Under the pieces are notes generated by a model. The model saw only the letters and a list, made by a program, of their open reading frames with translations, was not told the DNA's origin and did no database searches. The position numbers and the translations under genes are program-made. A DNA stretch of 64,000 bases from Sva-07 sp963774765 (lineage in GTDB: Bacteria; Actinomycetota; Acidimicrobiia; Acidimicrobiales; Ilumatobacteraceae), in contig CAVZGP010000031.1 in the NCBI GenBank assembly GCA_963774765.1, positions 124,001-188,000 of the forward strand, written 5' to 3'. Of this stretch, positions 8,739-17,436 are shown one piece after another; positions within the stretch are counted from its first letter, which is position 1; each line of letters starts with the position of its first letter.

Positions 8739-9638
8739 GGTGACGGGGAGGCCGCGGGCGCGGGCGGACTGGAGTGCTCGTCCGGGTCGGCTCGGGGCGA
8801 TCAGGAACGAACGGAGGTGGATCGCCCTGCCATTCGGTTCGGAGGGCGTGAACGCGAACACCGCGGTGACCGACTCGGTGGTGGTGACCTCGATCGCATA
8901 GCCGCTGGCGGGCCCGGTCAGATCGGCGGCCTCGGTGTCGGCGGGAGCCAGCCTGATCGTGGCCACTTGCGCCGTGCGCAACGGGAACGTGTCGGCGAGC
9001 ACGATCGGGTCATGTACCACGACACCGGCCGGCACGAGCACGAACCACCGGCGCGTCAATCGGTGCCATCGCGGCCCGAGCAGCACGACGCCTGCGATCG
9101 CGAGCGCCGTCAGCGCCACTCCGGCGATCCACGATCCGGCTGCGACCAACAGGGGCCCGGCGATCACCGTCGGCGCCCACACGACCCATGACACGATCGC
9201 CGCCAAACCCGCCCCGACGGGGAACCGCAAGGGGAAGCGTTCCTCGTCGCCGTATGCGGACGCCTGCACGTACTGGCGTCCGAACTCCGCCGTCATGACG
9301 GCCCCGGCGGTCACGATCGCCGGCGCGCCGAGCAGCAGCAAGTCGACCGCTGTTGCGCCACCGAGGCCAGCCGCGGCCGTGGCCACGAGCGCCATCGGGA
9401 CCACGACGCGTCCCGTGGTCAATGACCACACCGATGCGATCGCCAGGCAGAGAGCGGCAAGTGCCCAGAGACCCCAGCCCCCAACCGCCGCCGTCCATGC
9501 AACCGCAGAGCTTCGCCCGTCGACGGCGGACTCGACGGCGTTTCCACCGACCACTGCCACCGTGAGCCACGCCAATCGGGCGACCCACGGAGTGAGGCGT
9601 TCGAGTCGTTCGATCGAGTCGTCGGGGGCTGTCGACAT
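8736..9638 (-). CDS. Conserved hypothetical integral membrane protein
   Basis: 300 aa from ATG at 9638. Hydrophobic segments give roughly five to six membrane passes: near residues 15-35, 45-75, 80-115 and a long stretch around 150-195. A C-terminal soluble domain of about 100 aa follows (RWFVLVPAGVVVHDPIVLAD), which resembles a PH-like or beta-rich domain seen in some actinobacterial membrane proteins. No family is recognised with confidence. It is convergent with mnmA and divergent from the MetE-like gene. Its stop lies in the repeat end at 8738. Confidence 0.7.
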   Translation of the reverse strand: MSTAPDDSIERLERLTPWVARLAWLTVAVVGGNAVESAVDGRSSAVAWTAAVGGWGLWALAALCLAIASVWSLTTGRVVVPMALVATAAAGLGGATAVDLLLLGAPAIVTAGAVMTAEFGRQYVQASAYGDEERFPLRFPVGAGLAAIVSWVVWAPTVIAGPLLVAAGSWIAGVALTALAIAGVVLLGPRWHRLTRRWFVLVPAGVVVHDPIVLADTFPLRTAQVATIRLAPADTEAADLTGPASGYAIEVTTTESVTAVFAFTPSEPNGRAIHLRSFLIAPSRPGRALQSARARGLPVT

Positions 9639-9828
9639 CCCCACAGGTTGCCGTGCTCGTGGCCACGTCGGACACGATCGCCGAGCAAGTGGCGCTCGTG
9701 GCCTCGGTCCCCGATGTCGTCGGAACGGATTCGGCCGGACCGCGTGCAGCGTGGAACGATGCAGAGATCCCAGTTCGGCGACCGTCGGACTGACAAAGTA
9801 TGGGGGGATCACCGATGGGAGGTGTGTC

Positions 9829-10875
9829 GTGAACGAGTCGGAAGTCGGCGTTCGTGCGCACACCGCTGCCCGCTCCGCCTTCGCCGACGGTGCAACCGCC
9901 GGTGTCGGCAGCCTTCCGCATCTCGATCCGGTGGCAGCCGCGGCGTTCTCGATCGGCGAGTTCGACATTGCCACCATCCCCACGACGCCCCGGCGGTCGC
10001 ACCACGAACTGATGCTCGCTCAAGCGCTCGTCGATGTGAGGGGCGTGACCGTCGGTGCCGACGGAACGATCGTCGTCGATCCGGAGAACGTGAAGCCGCA
10101 CGTCACGATCGCGACCGACATCGACCACCAGGCGTTCAGTGGTGTGCGGTCGTTCCTCGACCTCGCCGACAAGGTGCGCCTCGACGGTGCCGTGGTCAAA
10201 TGGCAGTTCGTCGGGCCCGTCACCCTCGGCGTGGCACTGCATCGTGGGGGTCTCGACCGCGACACGGCGTTCGATCTCGCACTCTCCACCGTCCGCGACC
10301 GCCTGTCTGCGCTCTCGTCGGTCGTCACTGCGGCGCTGCCGAACTCGAAACAGATGGTCGTGCTCGACGAACCCTGGTTCGCCGAGCTGATGCAGCCAGG
10401 CTTCCCGATCCCGCCCGACGAGGCGATCGATCGGATGTCGGGCGCGATGGCTGCCCTGCCTGTTGACACGCTCACCGGCGTGCACTGCTGCGCTCCCTGT
10501 GACGTCGCGACGTTGCTCGCCTCCGGCCCGAACGTGGTCTCGCTACCGGTGTCGCCGGAGTTGGTCGACTGGGTCGGCTACCTCAGCCGCTTCCTCGCCG
10601 ACGGCGGCATCATCGTGTGGGGCGTCATCCCGACCGACGGGCCGGTGGCGTCCACGTCCGAGCGCCCGTGGCGTGCACTCAGCGATGTCTGGTGCAGCCT
10701 CGTGCGCCTCGGCTGCGACCCGGTGTTGCTGCGCCGCCAGAGCATCGTCACACCGCAGTGCGGTCTGGCCATGCATTCGGTCTCCGTGGCACGCCGCATC
10801 GCGCGGCTGACCGCCGACGTCGGCAAACGGATCCAAGACCAGTCGGCGGCCACCCGCTTCGCCCTCGGCGCCTGA
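9829..10875 (+). CDS. Short methionine synthase (MetE-like, cobalamin-independent) family protein
   Basis: 348 aa, equal to a single UROD/MetE-like barrel, whereas true MetE is about 750 aa with two barrels. Probable zinc ligands are in GVHCCAPC (about residue 220) and a late cysteine in TPQCGLAM, matching the H-x-C ... C pattern of the MetE C-terminal domain. In mycobacteria a homologous protein (Rv3015c) lies beside ligA, as here. It may be a core-MetE methyltransferase using another methyl donor; a role in methionine synthesis is not proven. The GTG start follows a clear GGAGG. The stop TGA lies in a 39-bp direct repeat. Confidence 0.75.
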   Translation: MNESEVGVRAHTAARSAFADGATAGVGSLPHLDPVAAAAFSIGEFDIATIPTTPRRSHHELMLAQALVDVRGVTVGADGTIVVDPENVKPHVTIATDIDHQAFSGVRSFLDLADKVRLDGAVVKWQFVGPVTLGVALHRGGLDRDTAFDLALSTVRDRLSALSSVVTAALPNSKQMVVLDEPWFAELMQPGFPIPPDEAIDRMSGAMAALPVDTLTGVHCCAPCDVATLLASGPNVVSLPVSPELVDWVGYLSRFLADGGIIVWGVIPTDGPVASTSERPWRALSDVWCSLVRLGCDPVLLRRQSIVTPQCGLAMHSVSVARRIARLTADVGKRIQDQSAATRFALGA

Positions 10876-11096
10876 CGCCCACGAGGCCCCTGGCGCATCG
10901 TGTGCGTGTGAGTGGCCGCTGGCATGTCGCGAGCTACGTCCTCACCGATGAGCGAACCGACCGGATACGGCGGTTTCGCTCATCGCAACACCCGGCCAGT
11001 CCTCACCGATGAGCGAACCGACCGGATACAGCGGTTTCGCTCATCGCAACCCCGGTCGCCTGACGCCCACGAGGCCCCTGGCGCATCGTGTACGTG
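10870..11096. repeat. 39-bp direct repeats bracketing a hairpin array
   Basis: Copies at 10870-10908 and 11058-11096 differ at about one position (core GACGCCCACGAGGCCCCTGG). The first includes the stop codon of the MetE-like gene. The second ends just before ligA and contains a false upstream GTG. The 188-bp spacing encloses two hairpin units. Confidence 0.85.
10946..11046. repeat. 40-bp hairpin repeat, two copies at 61-bp period (inverted orientation)
   Basis: Copies at 10946-10985 and 11007-11046, with the same arms as at 8487 but a middle sequence that reads as the reverse complement. They lie between the MetE-like gene and ligA, the first about 70 bp after the stop. Confidence 0.9.
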
Positions 11097-11118
11097 ACTG
11101 CCGGTGAGGTGTACGTCG

Positions 11119-11124
11119 TAGCCT
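11119..11124 (+). promoter_or_regulatory. Probable -10 box of ligA
   Basis: TAGCCT, 8 nt before ATG 11133. It supports that start and a leaderless mRNA. Confidence 0.5.
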
Positions 11125-11132
11125 CGCTCGCG

Positions 11133-13196
11133 ATGACTGCGCATCCTGACGAAGCGACCGACCCGGCGGTGCGCGTCGACGAGCTCCGGGCCCAGATCGC
11201 CCATCACAACGAGCGATATCACACGCTCGACGACCCAGAGATCAGCGACGCCGAGTACGACGCGCTCGTTCGCGAGCTGCGCCAGCTCGAAGCGGACCAT
11301 CCCGACCTCATCAGCGGCGATTCACCCACGAATCTCGTCGGCGCCGCGATCAGCGCCACGTTCTCGCCGGTCACCCACCGGGTTCCGATGATGAGCCTCG
11401 ACAACGCGATGGACGCCGACGAGCTGCGGGCGTGGGTCGACCGCGTGGTCAAGGGCCTCGACGGAGTCGAGCCGAAGTTCGTCTGTGAGTTGAAGTTCGA
11501 CGGCCTCGCGATCAGCCTTCGCTACGAGCATGGGATGTTCGTGCAGGCGGCGACTCGCGGCGACGGACGAGTCGGAGAAGACGTCACCGCCAACGTTGCA
11601 ACGATCAGCGATGTGCCTCGACGACTTCCCGACGGCGCGCCCGAGGTCGTCGAGGTGCGCGGCGAGGTGTACATGACCCGATCGAGCTTCGAGCAGCTCA
11701 ACGAGCGCGCCGTGGCGGCGGGGGAGAAGACGTTCGTCAACCCGCGCAACTCCGCGGCGGGCAGCCTCCGCCAGAAGGACCCCGCCGTCACGGCGAGCCG
11801 CAACCTGTCGTTCTTCAGCTACCAGCTCGGCGAGGTGATCGGTGGTCCGGAGTTCACGAGCCACGTCACCATGCTCGACTTCGCGGCCGGTCTCGGATTC
11901 GCCGTCAACGATCACGTGCGGACCTTTACCACGATCGACGAGGTCGCCGCCCATTGCCTGCATTGGCAGGAACATCGTCACGATCTCGACTACGAGATCG
12001 ACGGGGTCGTGGTCAAGCTCGACGACATCGCGCAACGTGAACGCCTCGGTGTCACGTCGCGTGCGCCGCGCTGGGCGATCGCGTACAAGTTCCCGCCGGA
12101 GGAACGAACCACCTTGCTGCGCGACATCATGGTGTCGGTCGGTCGCACCGGTCGCGCCACACCGTTCGCCGTGCTCGAGCCCGTCTTCGTGGGAGGCTCG
12201 ACGGTGGGGATGGCGACGCTGCACAACCAGGACCAGGTGGCCGTCAAAGATGTCCGTCCTGGCGACACGGTCGTGGTCCGCAAAGCCGGTGACGTGATCC
12301 CCGAGGTCGTCGGGCCGGTGCTGTCGCTGCGTCCGAAGGGCAGCAAGCCATGGGTGTTCCCGACGAACTGCCCGCGCTGCGGCAATCCGCTCGTACGCCC
12401 GGAAGGCGAAGCTGACACGCGCTGCGTGGCCCCCGACTGCCCGGCCCAGCGCGACCAGAAGATTGCCTACTTCGCCTCACGCGGCGGCATGGACATCGAG
12501 GGCCTCGGCGAGCAGATGGTGGAGAAGCTCACCGCGGCCGGGCTCGTGCGTGACCCCGCCGACCTCTACTCGCTGACGGTCGAGCAGCTCGTCGGACTCG
12601 AACGCGTCGGCCCGACGAGCGCCCAGAACCTGGTCGACGAAATCGCAGAATCGAAACAACGTCCCCTTCCGAAGCTGCTCACGGCATTGGGCGTGCGTCA
12701 TCTCGGTCCGGCCGCCTCGCTCGCCCTGACGAACGAGTTCCACACGCTCGACGCGATCGTGTCGAAATCTGTCGACGAGTTGGCTGCGGTGGAAGGTGTC
12801 GGCGAGGTGATCGCCACCACGATTGTCAGCTGGTTCGCCCAGGAGACCAACCGCGCCTACGTCGATCGTCTCCGTGATGCGGGCATCAGCTTTGGTGACC
12901 CTGCTGCAGCCGAAGCAGCAGCGGCAGCCCGCGCTGCGACGCCGCAGACGCTTGACGGCAAGGCCGTGGTGGTCACCGGCACCCTCGCCAACTACAACCG
13001 CGAACAAGCCGAGGAAATGATCACCTCACGTGGCGGCAAGAGCCCGGGCAGCGTCAGCAAGAAGACATTCGCGCTCGTCGTCGGTGAGTCGGCCGGGGCG
13101 AGCAAGCTCACGAAGGCCGAGTTGCTCGGCGTACCGATCCTCGACGAAGCAGGCTTCGAGCACGTGCTCTCGACCGGCGAACTCCCGTCCACCTGA
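11133..13196 (+). CDS. ligA: NAD-dependent DNA ligase LigA
   Basis: 687 aa, the normal length. It seals nicks in replication and repair using NAD+. The Ia domain (NERYHTLDDPEISDAEYD) is followed by the adenylation domain with the catalytic lysine in CELKFDGLA (about K121). Next come the OB fold and a four-cysteine zinc finger around residues 413-437 (CPRCGNP ... CVAPDCPAQ). Helix-hairpin-helix repeats follow, and a C-terminal BRCT domain from about residue 608 (LDGKAVVVTGTL). A GTG at 11088 is in frame but lies in the direct repeat. ATG 11133 with TAGCCT 8 nt upstream is preferred. Confidence 0.97.
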   Translation: MTAHPDEATDPAVRVDELRAQIAHHNERYHTLDDPEISDAEYDALVRELRQLEADHPDLISGDSPTNLVGAAISATFSPVTHRVPMMSLDNAMDADELRAWVDRVVKGLDGVEPKFVCELKFDGLAISLRYEHGMFVQAATRGDGRVGEDVTANVATISDVPRRLPDGAPEVVEVRGEVYMTRSSFEQLNERAVAAGEKTFVNPRNSAAGSLRQKDPAVTASRNLSFFSYQLGEVIGGPEFTSHVTMLDFAAGLGFAVNDHVRTFTTIDEVAAHCLHWQEHRHDLDYEIDGVVVKLDDIAQRERLGVTSRAPRWAIAYKFPPEERTTLLRDIMVSVGRTGRATPFAVLEPVFVGGSTVGMATLHNQDQVAVKDVRPGDTVVVRKAGDVIPEVVGPVLSLRPKGSKPWVFPTNCPRCGNPLVRPEGEADTRCVAPDCPAQRDQKIAYFASRGGMDIEGLGEQMVEKLTAAGLVRDPADLYSLTVEQLVGLERVGPTSAQNLVDEIAESKQRPLPKLLTALGVRHLGPAASLALTNEFHTLDAIVSKSVDELAAVEGVGEVIATTIVSWFAQETNRAYVDRLRDAGISFGDPAAAEAAAAARAATPQTLDGKAVVVTGTLANYNREQAEEMITSRGGKSPGSVSKKTFALVVGESAGASKLTKAELLGVPILDEAGFEHVLSTGELPST

Positions 13197-13231
13197 ACCT
13201 GCTCGGGGACCCTGGGCTCGGGGAACCTCGA

Positions 13232-13834
13232 TCAGATGACGTTGAACTCCCAGCGATAGCTCAGCGCTTGCTCGGGGCCGTCCTCGATCTTCCAGAAGAT
13301 CACCCGAGCCTCGTGGAGGCCCTGGGTGAACGACTCGATCAGGGCACCTTCGACCGGCTGGAACGAGATCACGTTGTTGCCCGGATCGAAGATGGCGGTC
13401 GTCGGGAGATCGACTTGCTGGCCGGGAGCTGGCTGTTCGAAGGGATCGACGTCTGACTGGCCGATCACCGTCGTCGGAAGCTCGATGCCGTCGATCACCA
13501 GCCGTGCCTCGTACCCCGCTCGGAGATCGACGACGACACGCTCCTGCTGGAGCACCTGCACGGCGTTCTCGACCGGTTGAACGGATTCGATCGCCTCGGG
13601 CCGGTCGATCCCGTCGTTCCCGGTCAGTGCAGTGGTGACACCGAAGATCACCAGAATCACGCCGCACGCGATCGCGAGACTGGCGATCAGCAGGCCCCGA
13701 TCGAGCCGGTGCTTCGGGCGCCGAGGTGCAGCACCATCGCCGATCGAAGGTTCGACATCGTCGGGGCTCACGGCGACGAAATCGTCGACGTCAGCGGCGT
13801 CGGGGTCGGTCACGCGATCGGTCACGCTTCTCAT
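13232..13834 (-). CDS. Hypothetical single-pass membrane protein
   Basis: 200 aa. An acidic N-terminal cytoplasmic part of about 47 residues is followed by one membrane helix (GLLIASLAIACGVILVIFGV, about 48-67). The rest is an extracellular beta-rich domain with several aromatic and acidic residues. No family is recognised. It is divergent from the PASTA pseudokinase gene with a 49-bp gap and convergent with ligA, so the two envelope-type genes may share regulation. Confidence 0.7.
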   Translation of the reverse strand: MRSVTDRVTDPDAADVDDFVAVSPDDVEPSIGDGAAPRRPKHRLDRGLLIASLAIACGVILVIFGVTTALTGNDGIDRPEAIESVQPVENAVQVLQQERVVVDLRAGYEARLVIDGIELPTTVIGQSDVDPFEQPAPGQQVDLPTTAIFDPGNNVISFQPVEGALIESFTQGLHEARVIFWKIEDGPEQALSYRWEFNVI

Positions 13835-13867
13835 GATGCCCGCCCTCTACGCGAGTTGCTCAGCCGG

Positions 13868-13873
13868 TAGCGT
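13868..13873 (+). promoter_or_regulatory. Probable -10 box of the PASTA protein gene
   Basis: TAGCGT, 10 nt before GTG 13884. No Shine-Dalgarno sequence is seen. Confidence 0.5.
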
Positions 13874-13883
13874 TTCATCCGCT

Positions 13884-16175
13884 GTGGATCCCGACTCTCC
13901 CGACCCGACTCCGACCGGAGTGAAGACGCTGACCGGCCGCGTGCTGAGCGATCGGTACCGCATCGAGAACGTGGTGAACGCCGGTGCCAACACGGTGATC
14001 ACCGAAGCGATCGACACCGACGCGAACGGGCCGGTCACCGTGAAGATCGTGCGCCCAGAGCTCGCGGTCACCTCGGCGTTTCGTCAGGCCTTCCGTCGCC
14101 AGGTCGAGGTGGCGATGTCGCTCAACCATCCCAACATCGCCGCCGTCCTCGGCTGGGGCGAGACCGAACTCGACGACGAGTCCACGTTGTACTGGGTCGT
14201 CGAGTACCTCGGCGGCGGCAGTCTTCGTGACCTCTTCGACCGTGGTCGCCTCCTCGCCCCGTCGCAGGCGCTGGTCGTGGGGCTCGAAGCCTGCAGGGCA
14301 CTCGAGGCCGCCCACGATCGCGGGATCGTCCACACCGAGGTCACGCCGTCGAAACTCGTGTTCGGCGAGGACGCACGCTTACGGATCGTCGACATGGCCA
14401 TGGCGCAACTGCTCGGCGCCGAGGCCTGGACGGAACCGGCGACCGTTGCGACGCACGTGGCCCGGTACGCGTCGCCCGAGCAGGCGCTCAGCCTCGACGT
14501 CGACGAGAAGACCGACGTGTACGCACTCTCGCTGTGTCTGATCGAGTCGATCACGGGGAAGGTGCCGTTCGCCGGCGACTCCACCGTGTCGACGTTGGCG
14601 GCCCGCGTCGGCAAGTTGATGCCGGTCACCGCCGACATGGGGTCGCTGGCATCGGTGCTCGAACGAGGCGGCCGCCCCGACTCCGACGATCGGTGGACGG
14701 CGGCCGAGTTCGCCCAGGCACTGGTCTCGGCCGCGGAAGCGCTCCCGCGACCCGAGCCGATCCCGGTGCTCGCCACGAGCCTGTTCGCGTCGTCGCTCGC
14801 TCACCGGGTCGAACCGACCGCGGTGGAACCGCCCGCGGACGAAGTGAACGAGGTCGAGGTCGATGCCGACGTCACGGCGGCGACCCTCGACAACGACGTC
14901 ACCGAGGCAACCCCCTCCACCGAGGCAACCCCCTCCACCGAGGCAACCCCCTCCACCGAGGCAACCCCCTCCACCGAGGCAACCCCCTCCACCGAGGCAA
15001 CCCCCTCCACCGACGACCTCTCCGAGCCGCCGCCTGGAGCGGCCGTCCCGCTGCTCTTACTCACCGACCTGTCCGACTCGCCGACCGGCGCGGTCGAGGT
15101 GGCCACCGATGCCGGCGTCACCACCGTGGGTGATTCCTCGGGCACCGTCGAGATGCCAGCGGCGGCGGCAGCAGCGGCAGAATCGACAGCGGAGATGCCC
15201 ATAGCGCCAATCGATCCGACGCCGTCGGGGATCCTCTACGACGAGGAACGATCGAAACGGCCGTGGGGCAAGTATCTCCTCTTCGGGTTGATCGCCCTCC
15301 TCGGTGTCGGCCTGCTCAGCTTCGCGGGCTGGTTCCTGTTGCGCACCAAGTCGTACGAGGTGCCCGACCTGACCGGCGCCGAAGAAGCCGTTGCCCGCAA
15401 CGAGGTTGCCGGCAACGGTTGGGTGATCGAGACGGAACGCGAACGCAGCGACGAGGTGCCGGAGATCGATCACGTCGTGCGCACGATTCCGGTGGCGGGC
15501 GAGATGCTCGACGAGGGTGAGACGTTCGTCATCGTGGTGAGTGACGGCTACGAGCTGCGTACGTTGCCGGAGCTGACTGGCATGCCGCTCACCGATGCCG
15601 TCGACACGCTCACCGAACTCCGACTCGTCCCGGTCGAGGCTCCCGCCGAATACTCCGAGGAGGTCCCGGCGGGCGCGGTGATCCGCTGGCAGGTGCAGGG
15701 CGACGCGGCGCTCACCGCCGGGGCCCAGGTGCTTCCCGACACCGTCATCGTGATCACCGCCTCGCTCGGCCCCGAACCACGCCCCGCACCGGATCTCGTG
15801 AACCTCACTGCTGCCGAAGCGACGGCGGCGCTCGACGCGCTACAGCTCGTGACGGCGCAGGGCGACGACGTGTTCAGCAACGACATCGAGGTCGGGCGTG
15901 TCGTCGTCCAGACCCCACCGCCGGGAACGCCGGTCGAGCGCGGCGGAACGGTCACCTTCCAAGTGTCGAAGGGCCCCGACCTGGTGGCGTTTCCTGACCT
16001 GACCGGGCTGACCTACCCCGCCGCGCAGACCGTGCTCGCCGACGCCGGCTACAGCATCAACAGCCTGCTCGGGACGACGGAGGGCACGTTCGTGTCGGCT
16101 TCCGTCAACGGTGAGGAGATCCAGGCGGGGGCCGTGTTCCCGCGGGGAACCGGCGTCGACCTGATCTTCCTGTAG
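13884..16175 (+). CDS. PASTA-domain Ser/Thr kinase-like protein, probable pseudokinase
   Basis: 763 aa. Residues about 10-290 form an Hanks-type kinase fold, and the ATP-site lysine is present (VTVKIV, about K54). Catalytic motifs are degenerate: HRD is HTE (150-152), the catalytic-loop Lys and Asn are Thr and Lys (VTPSK), DFG is DMA (170-172), and the glycine loop is lost. The activation-segment end YASPEQ remains. A Pro/Thr/Glu-rich linker with six ATPSTE units follows, then one membrane helix (about 464-485) and four extracellular PASTA domains. PknB-like proteins sense muropeptides and lipid II at the septum. This one more likely binds ligand and recruits partners than phosphorylates. Confidence 0.88.
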   Translation: MDPDSPDPTPTGVKTLTGRVLSDRYRIENVVNAGANTVITEAIDTDANGPVTVKIVRPELAVTSAFRQAFRRQVEVAMSLNHPNIAAVLGWGETELDDESTLYWVVEYLGGGSLRDLFDRGRLLAPSQALVVGLEACRALEAAHDRGIVHTEVTPSKLVFGEDARLRIVDMAMAQLLGAEAWTEPATVATHVARYASPEQALSLDVDEKTDVYALSLCLIESITGKVPFAGDSTVSTLAARVGKLMPVTADMGSLASVLERGGRPDSDDRWTAAEFAQALVSAAEALPRPEPIPVLATSLFASSLAHRVEPTAVEPPADEVNEVEVDADVTAATLDNDVTEATPSTEATPSTEATPSTEATPSTEATPSTEATPSTDDLSEPPPGAAVPLLLLTDLSDSPTGAVEVATDAGVTTVGDSSGTVEMPAAAAAAAESTAEMPIAPIDPTPSGILYDEERSKRPWGKYLLFGLIALLGVGLLSFAGWFLLRTKSYEVPDLTGAEEAVARNEVAGNGWVIETERERSDEVPEIDHVVRTIPVAGEMLDEGETFVIVVSDGYELRTLPELTGMPLTDAVDTLTELRLVPVEAPAEYSEEVPAGAVIRWQVQGDAALTAGAQVLPDTVIVITASLGPEPRPAPDLVNLTAAEATAALDALQLVTAQGDDVFSNDIEVGRVVVQTPPPGTPVERGGTVTFQVSKGPDLVAFPDLTGLTYPAAQTVLADAGYSINSLLGTTEGTFVSASVNGEEIQAGAVFPRGTGVDLIFL
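14901..15008 (+). repeat. 18-bp tandem repeat, six identical copies, in frame
   Basis: ACCGAGGCAACCCCCTCC repeated six times without a mismatch, coding T-E-A-T-P-S units in the juxtamembrane linker of the PASTA protein. Perfect identity at codon level points to recent expansion and probable length variation between strains. Confidence 0.95.
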
Positions 16176-16277
16176 TCACTCGTCGCCGATCGGGAATCGA
16201 CTCGACCGACGTCAGATCGCTACGGTTCCGAGACCGTGGCCGGCAACCGCTGGTCACCGGGGCGACAAGGAGCCACC

Positions 16278-17150
16278 ATGACCTCACTCGACGGACGAGT
16301 CGCGATCATCACAGGTGCCGGACGCGGGATCGGCCGAGAGCACGCGCTGCTCTTCGCCGAGGAGGGCGCGAAGCTCGTCATCAACGACCTCGGGGGAGCC
16401 AATGACGGCGAAGGCAGCGACCAGACACCCGCCGAAGAGGTGGCCGCCGAGATCCGGGCGAAGGGCGGCGAGGCGATCGCCAACGCCGACAACGTGGCCG
16501 ACTGGGAGGGCGCCCAGCGCCTCGTGAACGCCGCGATCGGCGAGTTCGGCGACCTCGACATCGTCGTGAACAACGCTGGCATCCTGCGCGATCGGGTGAT
16601 CGTCAACATGACCGAAGCCGAATGGGACGCCGTGATCGCTGTGCACTTGAAGGGCCACTTCGCCCCGACCCGTTGGGCGGCGGCCTACTGGCGCGAGGAG
16701 CACAAGGCCGGGCGGGGCAAGCGGCGCAACCTCGTGCACACCTCGAGCACGTCGGGCCTGTTCTCCAATCCCGGTCAGGCGAACTACGGCGCCGCGAAGT
16801 CGGGGATCGCCACGTTCAGTCAGATCGCCGCGAAGGAGCTTGTGCGCTACGACGTGCAGAGCAACTGCATCGCGCCGGGTGCCCGGACCCGTCTGACGCT
16901 CGCCACCCCGGGCCTCGAGGAGATCATGACGCCGAAGGACGGCGCGTTCGACGAGTGGGATCCCGCCAACATCTCACCGTTGGTCGCCTACCTGAGCAGT
17001 ACGGCGTGTCAGTTCACCGGCGAGACGTTCTTCGCGCAAGGTGGCGTTGTCAAGCGGGTGCGCTCGTGGGAGATGGGCGACACCGTCGAGCAGCACGCCA
17101 AGTGGTCCGTCGGCGACCTCGCCGCCGCGCTCGCCTCCCTCGCCGAGTAG
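16278..17150 (+). CDS. Short-chain dehydrogenase/reductase, 3-hydroxyacyl-CoA dehydrogenase type
   Basis: 290 aa SDR. It has the cofactor motif TGAGRGIG, then NNAG, and the catalytic triad with Ser near 157 (HTSSTSG), Tyr170 and Lys174 (YGAAK). The long insert NDLGGANDGEG after beta-2 is typical of the HSD17B4/peroxisomal multifunctional type that oxidises (3R)-hydroxyacyl-CoA. A role in beta-oxidation or steroid side-chain degradation is therefore likely, but the exact substrate is unknown. The ATG follows AAGGAG, a good ribosome site. It is single in orientation and followed by a hairpin element. Confidence 0.88.
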   Translation: MTSLDGRVAIITGAGRGIGREHALLFAEEGAKLVINDLGGANDGEGSDQTPAEEVAAEIRAKGGEAIANADNVADWEGAQRLVNAAIGEFGDLDIVVNNAGILRDRVIVNMTEAEWDAVIAVHLKGHFAPTRWAAAYWREEHKAGRGKRRNLVHTSSTSGLFSNPGQANYGAAKSGIATFSQIAAKELVRYDVQSNCIAPGARTRLTLATPGLEEIMTPKDGAFDEWDPANISPLVAYLSSTACQFTGETFFAQGGVVKRVRSWEMGDTVEQHAKWSVGDLAAALASLAE

Positions 17151-17390
17151 TCGGTGACGCCGGTGCCTGGCGCGTCAGCGGATTGGGCTGGAGTTGGGTT
17201 GCGGTGAGCGAAACCGCTGTATCTGGTCGTTTCGCTCATCGGTGGGGACACTGTTGGGTTGCGGTGAGCGAAACCGCTGTATCTGGTCGTTTCGCTCATC
17301 GGTGGGGGACTCTCAGCGGCGCGTGACTCGTTCGGGCCCCGAGACGATGTTTCCCGATCCGCTGAGGTGCCTGGCGCCGCGTCGCCTCGC
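17151..17390. repeat. Composite intergenic element with inverted ends, second copy
   Basis: The left part TCGGTGACGCCGGTGCCTGG starts right after the SDR stop. An imperfect inverted copy ends near 17390. In between are two hairpin units (17202-17241, 17262-17301, period 60) and a right segment resembling the one at 8661. It has the same architecture as the element at 8433. Confidence 0.7.
17202..17301. repeat. 40-bp hairpin repeat, two copies at 60-bp period
   Basis: A variant of the 8487 family starting CGGTGAGCGAAA; the stem has one G-T change, present in both copies. The linker is 20 nt. Confidence 0.88.
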
Positions 17391-17424
17391 CCACCGCACC
17401 CAACGTGTGGTGGCGGGCCGCGGG

Positions 17425-17430
17425 TAGCGT
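17425..17430 (+). promoter_or_regulatory. Probable -10 box of the DUF3107-Get3 operon
   Basis: TAGCGT followed by 6 nt, then GTG 17437: a leaderless arrangement. Confidence 0.55.
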
Positions 17431-17436
17431 GGGTTC

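Noticed and set aside
8550..9191. Small frames starting inside hairpin repeats (peptide MSETAVSGRFAHR)
   Set aside because: The peptide recurs because the DNA repeat recurs (also at 29574, 29656 and, reversed, 10939); no ribosome site and no conservation beyond the repeat.
10870..11096. Insertion sequence remnant
   Set aside because: No transposase fragment or short terminal repeats of a known IS family can be read; it is better described as a repeat array.
11088..11132. ligA starting at GTG 11088
   Set aside because: This GTG lies in a 39-bp direct repeat; the ATG at 11133 has a -10 box at proper distance and matches normal LigA N-termini.
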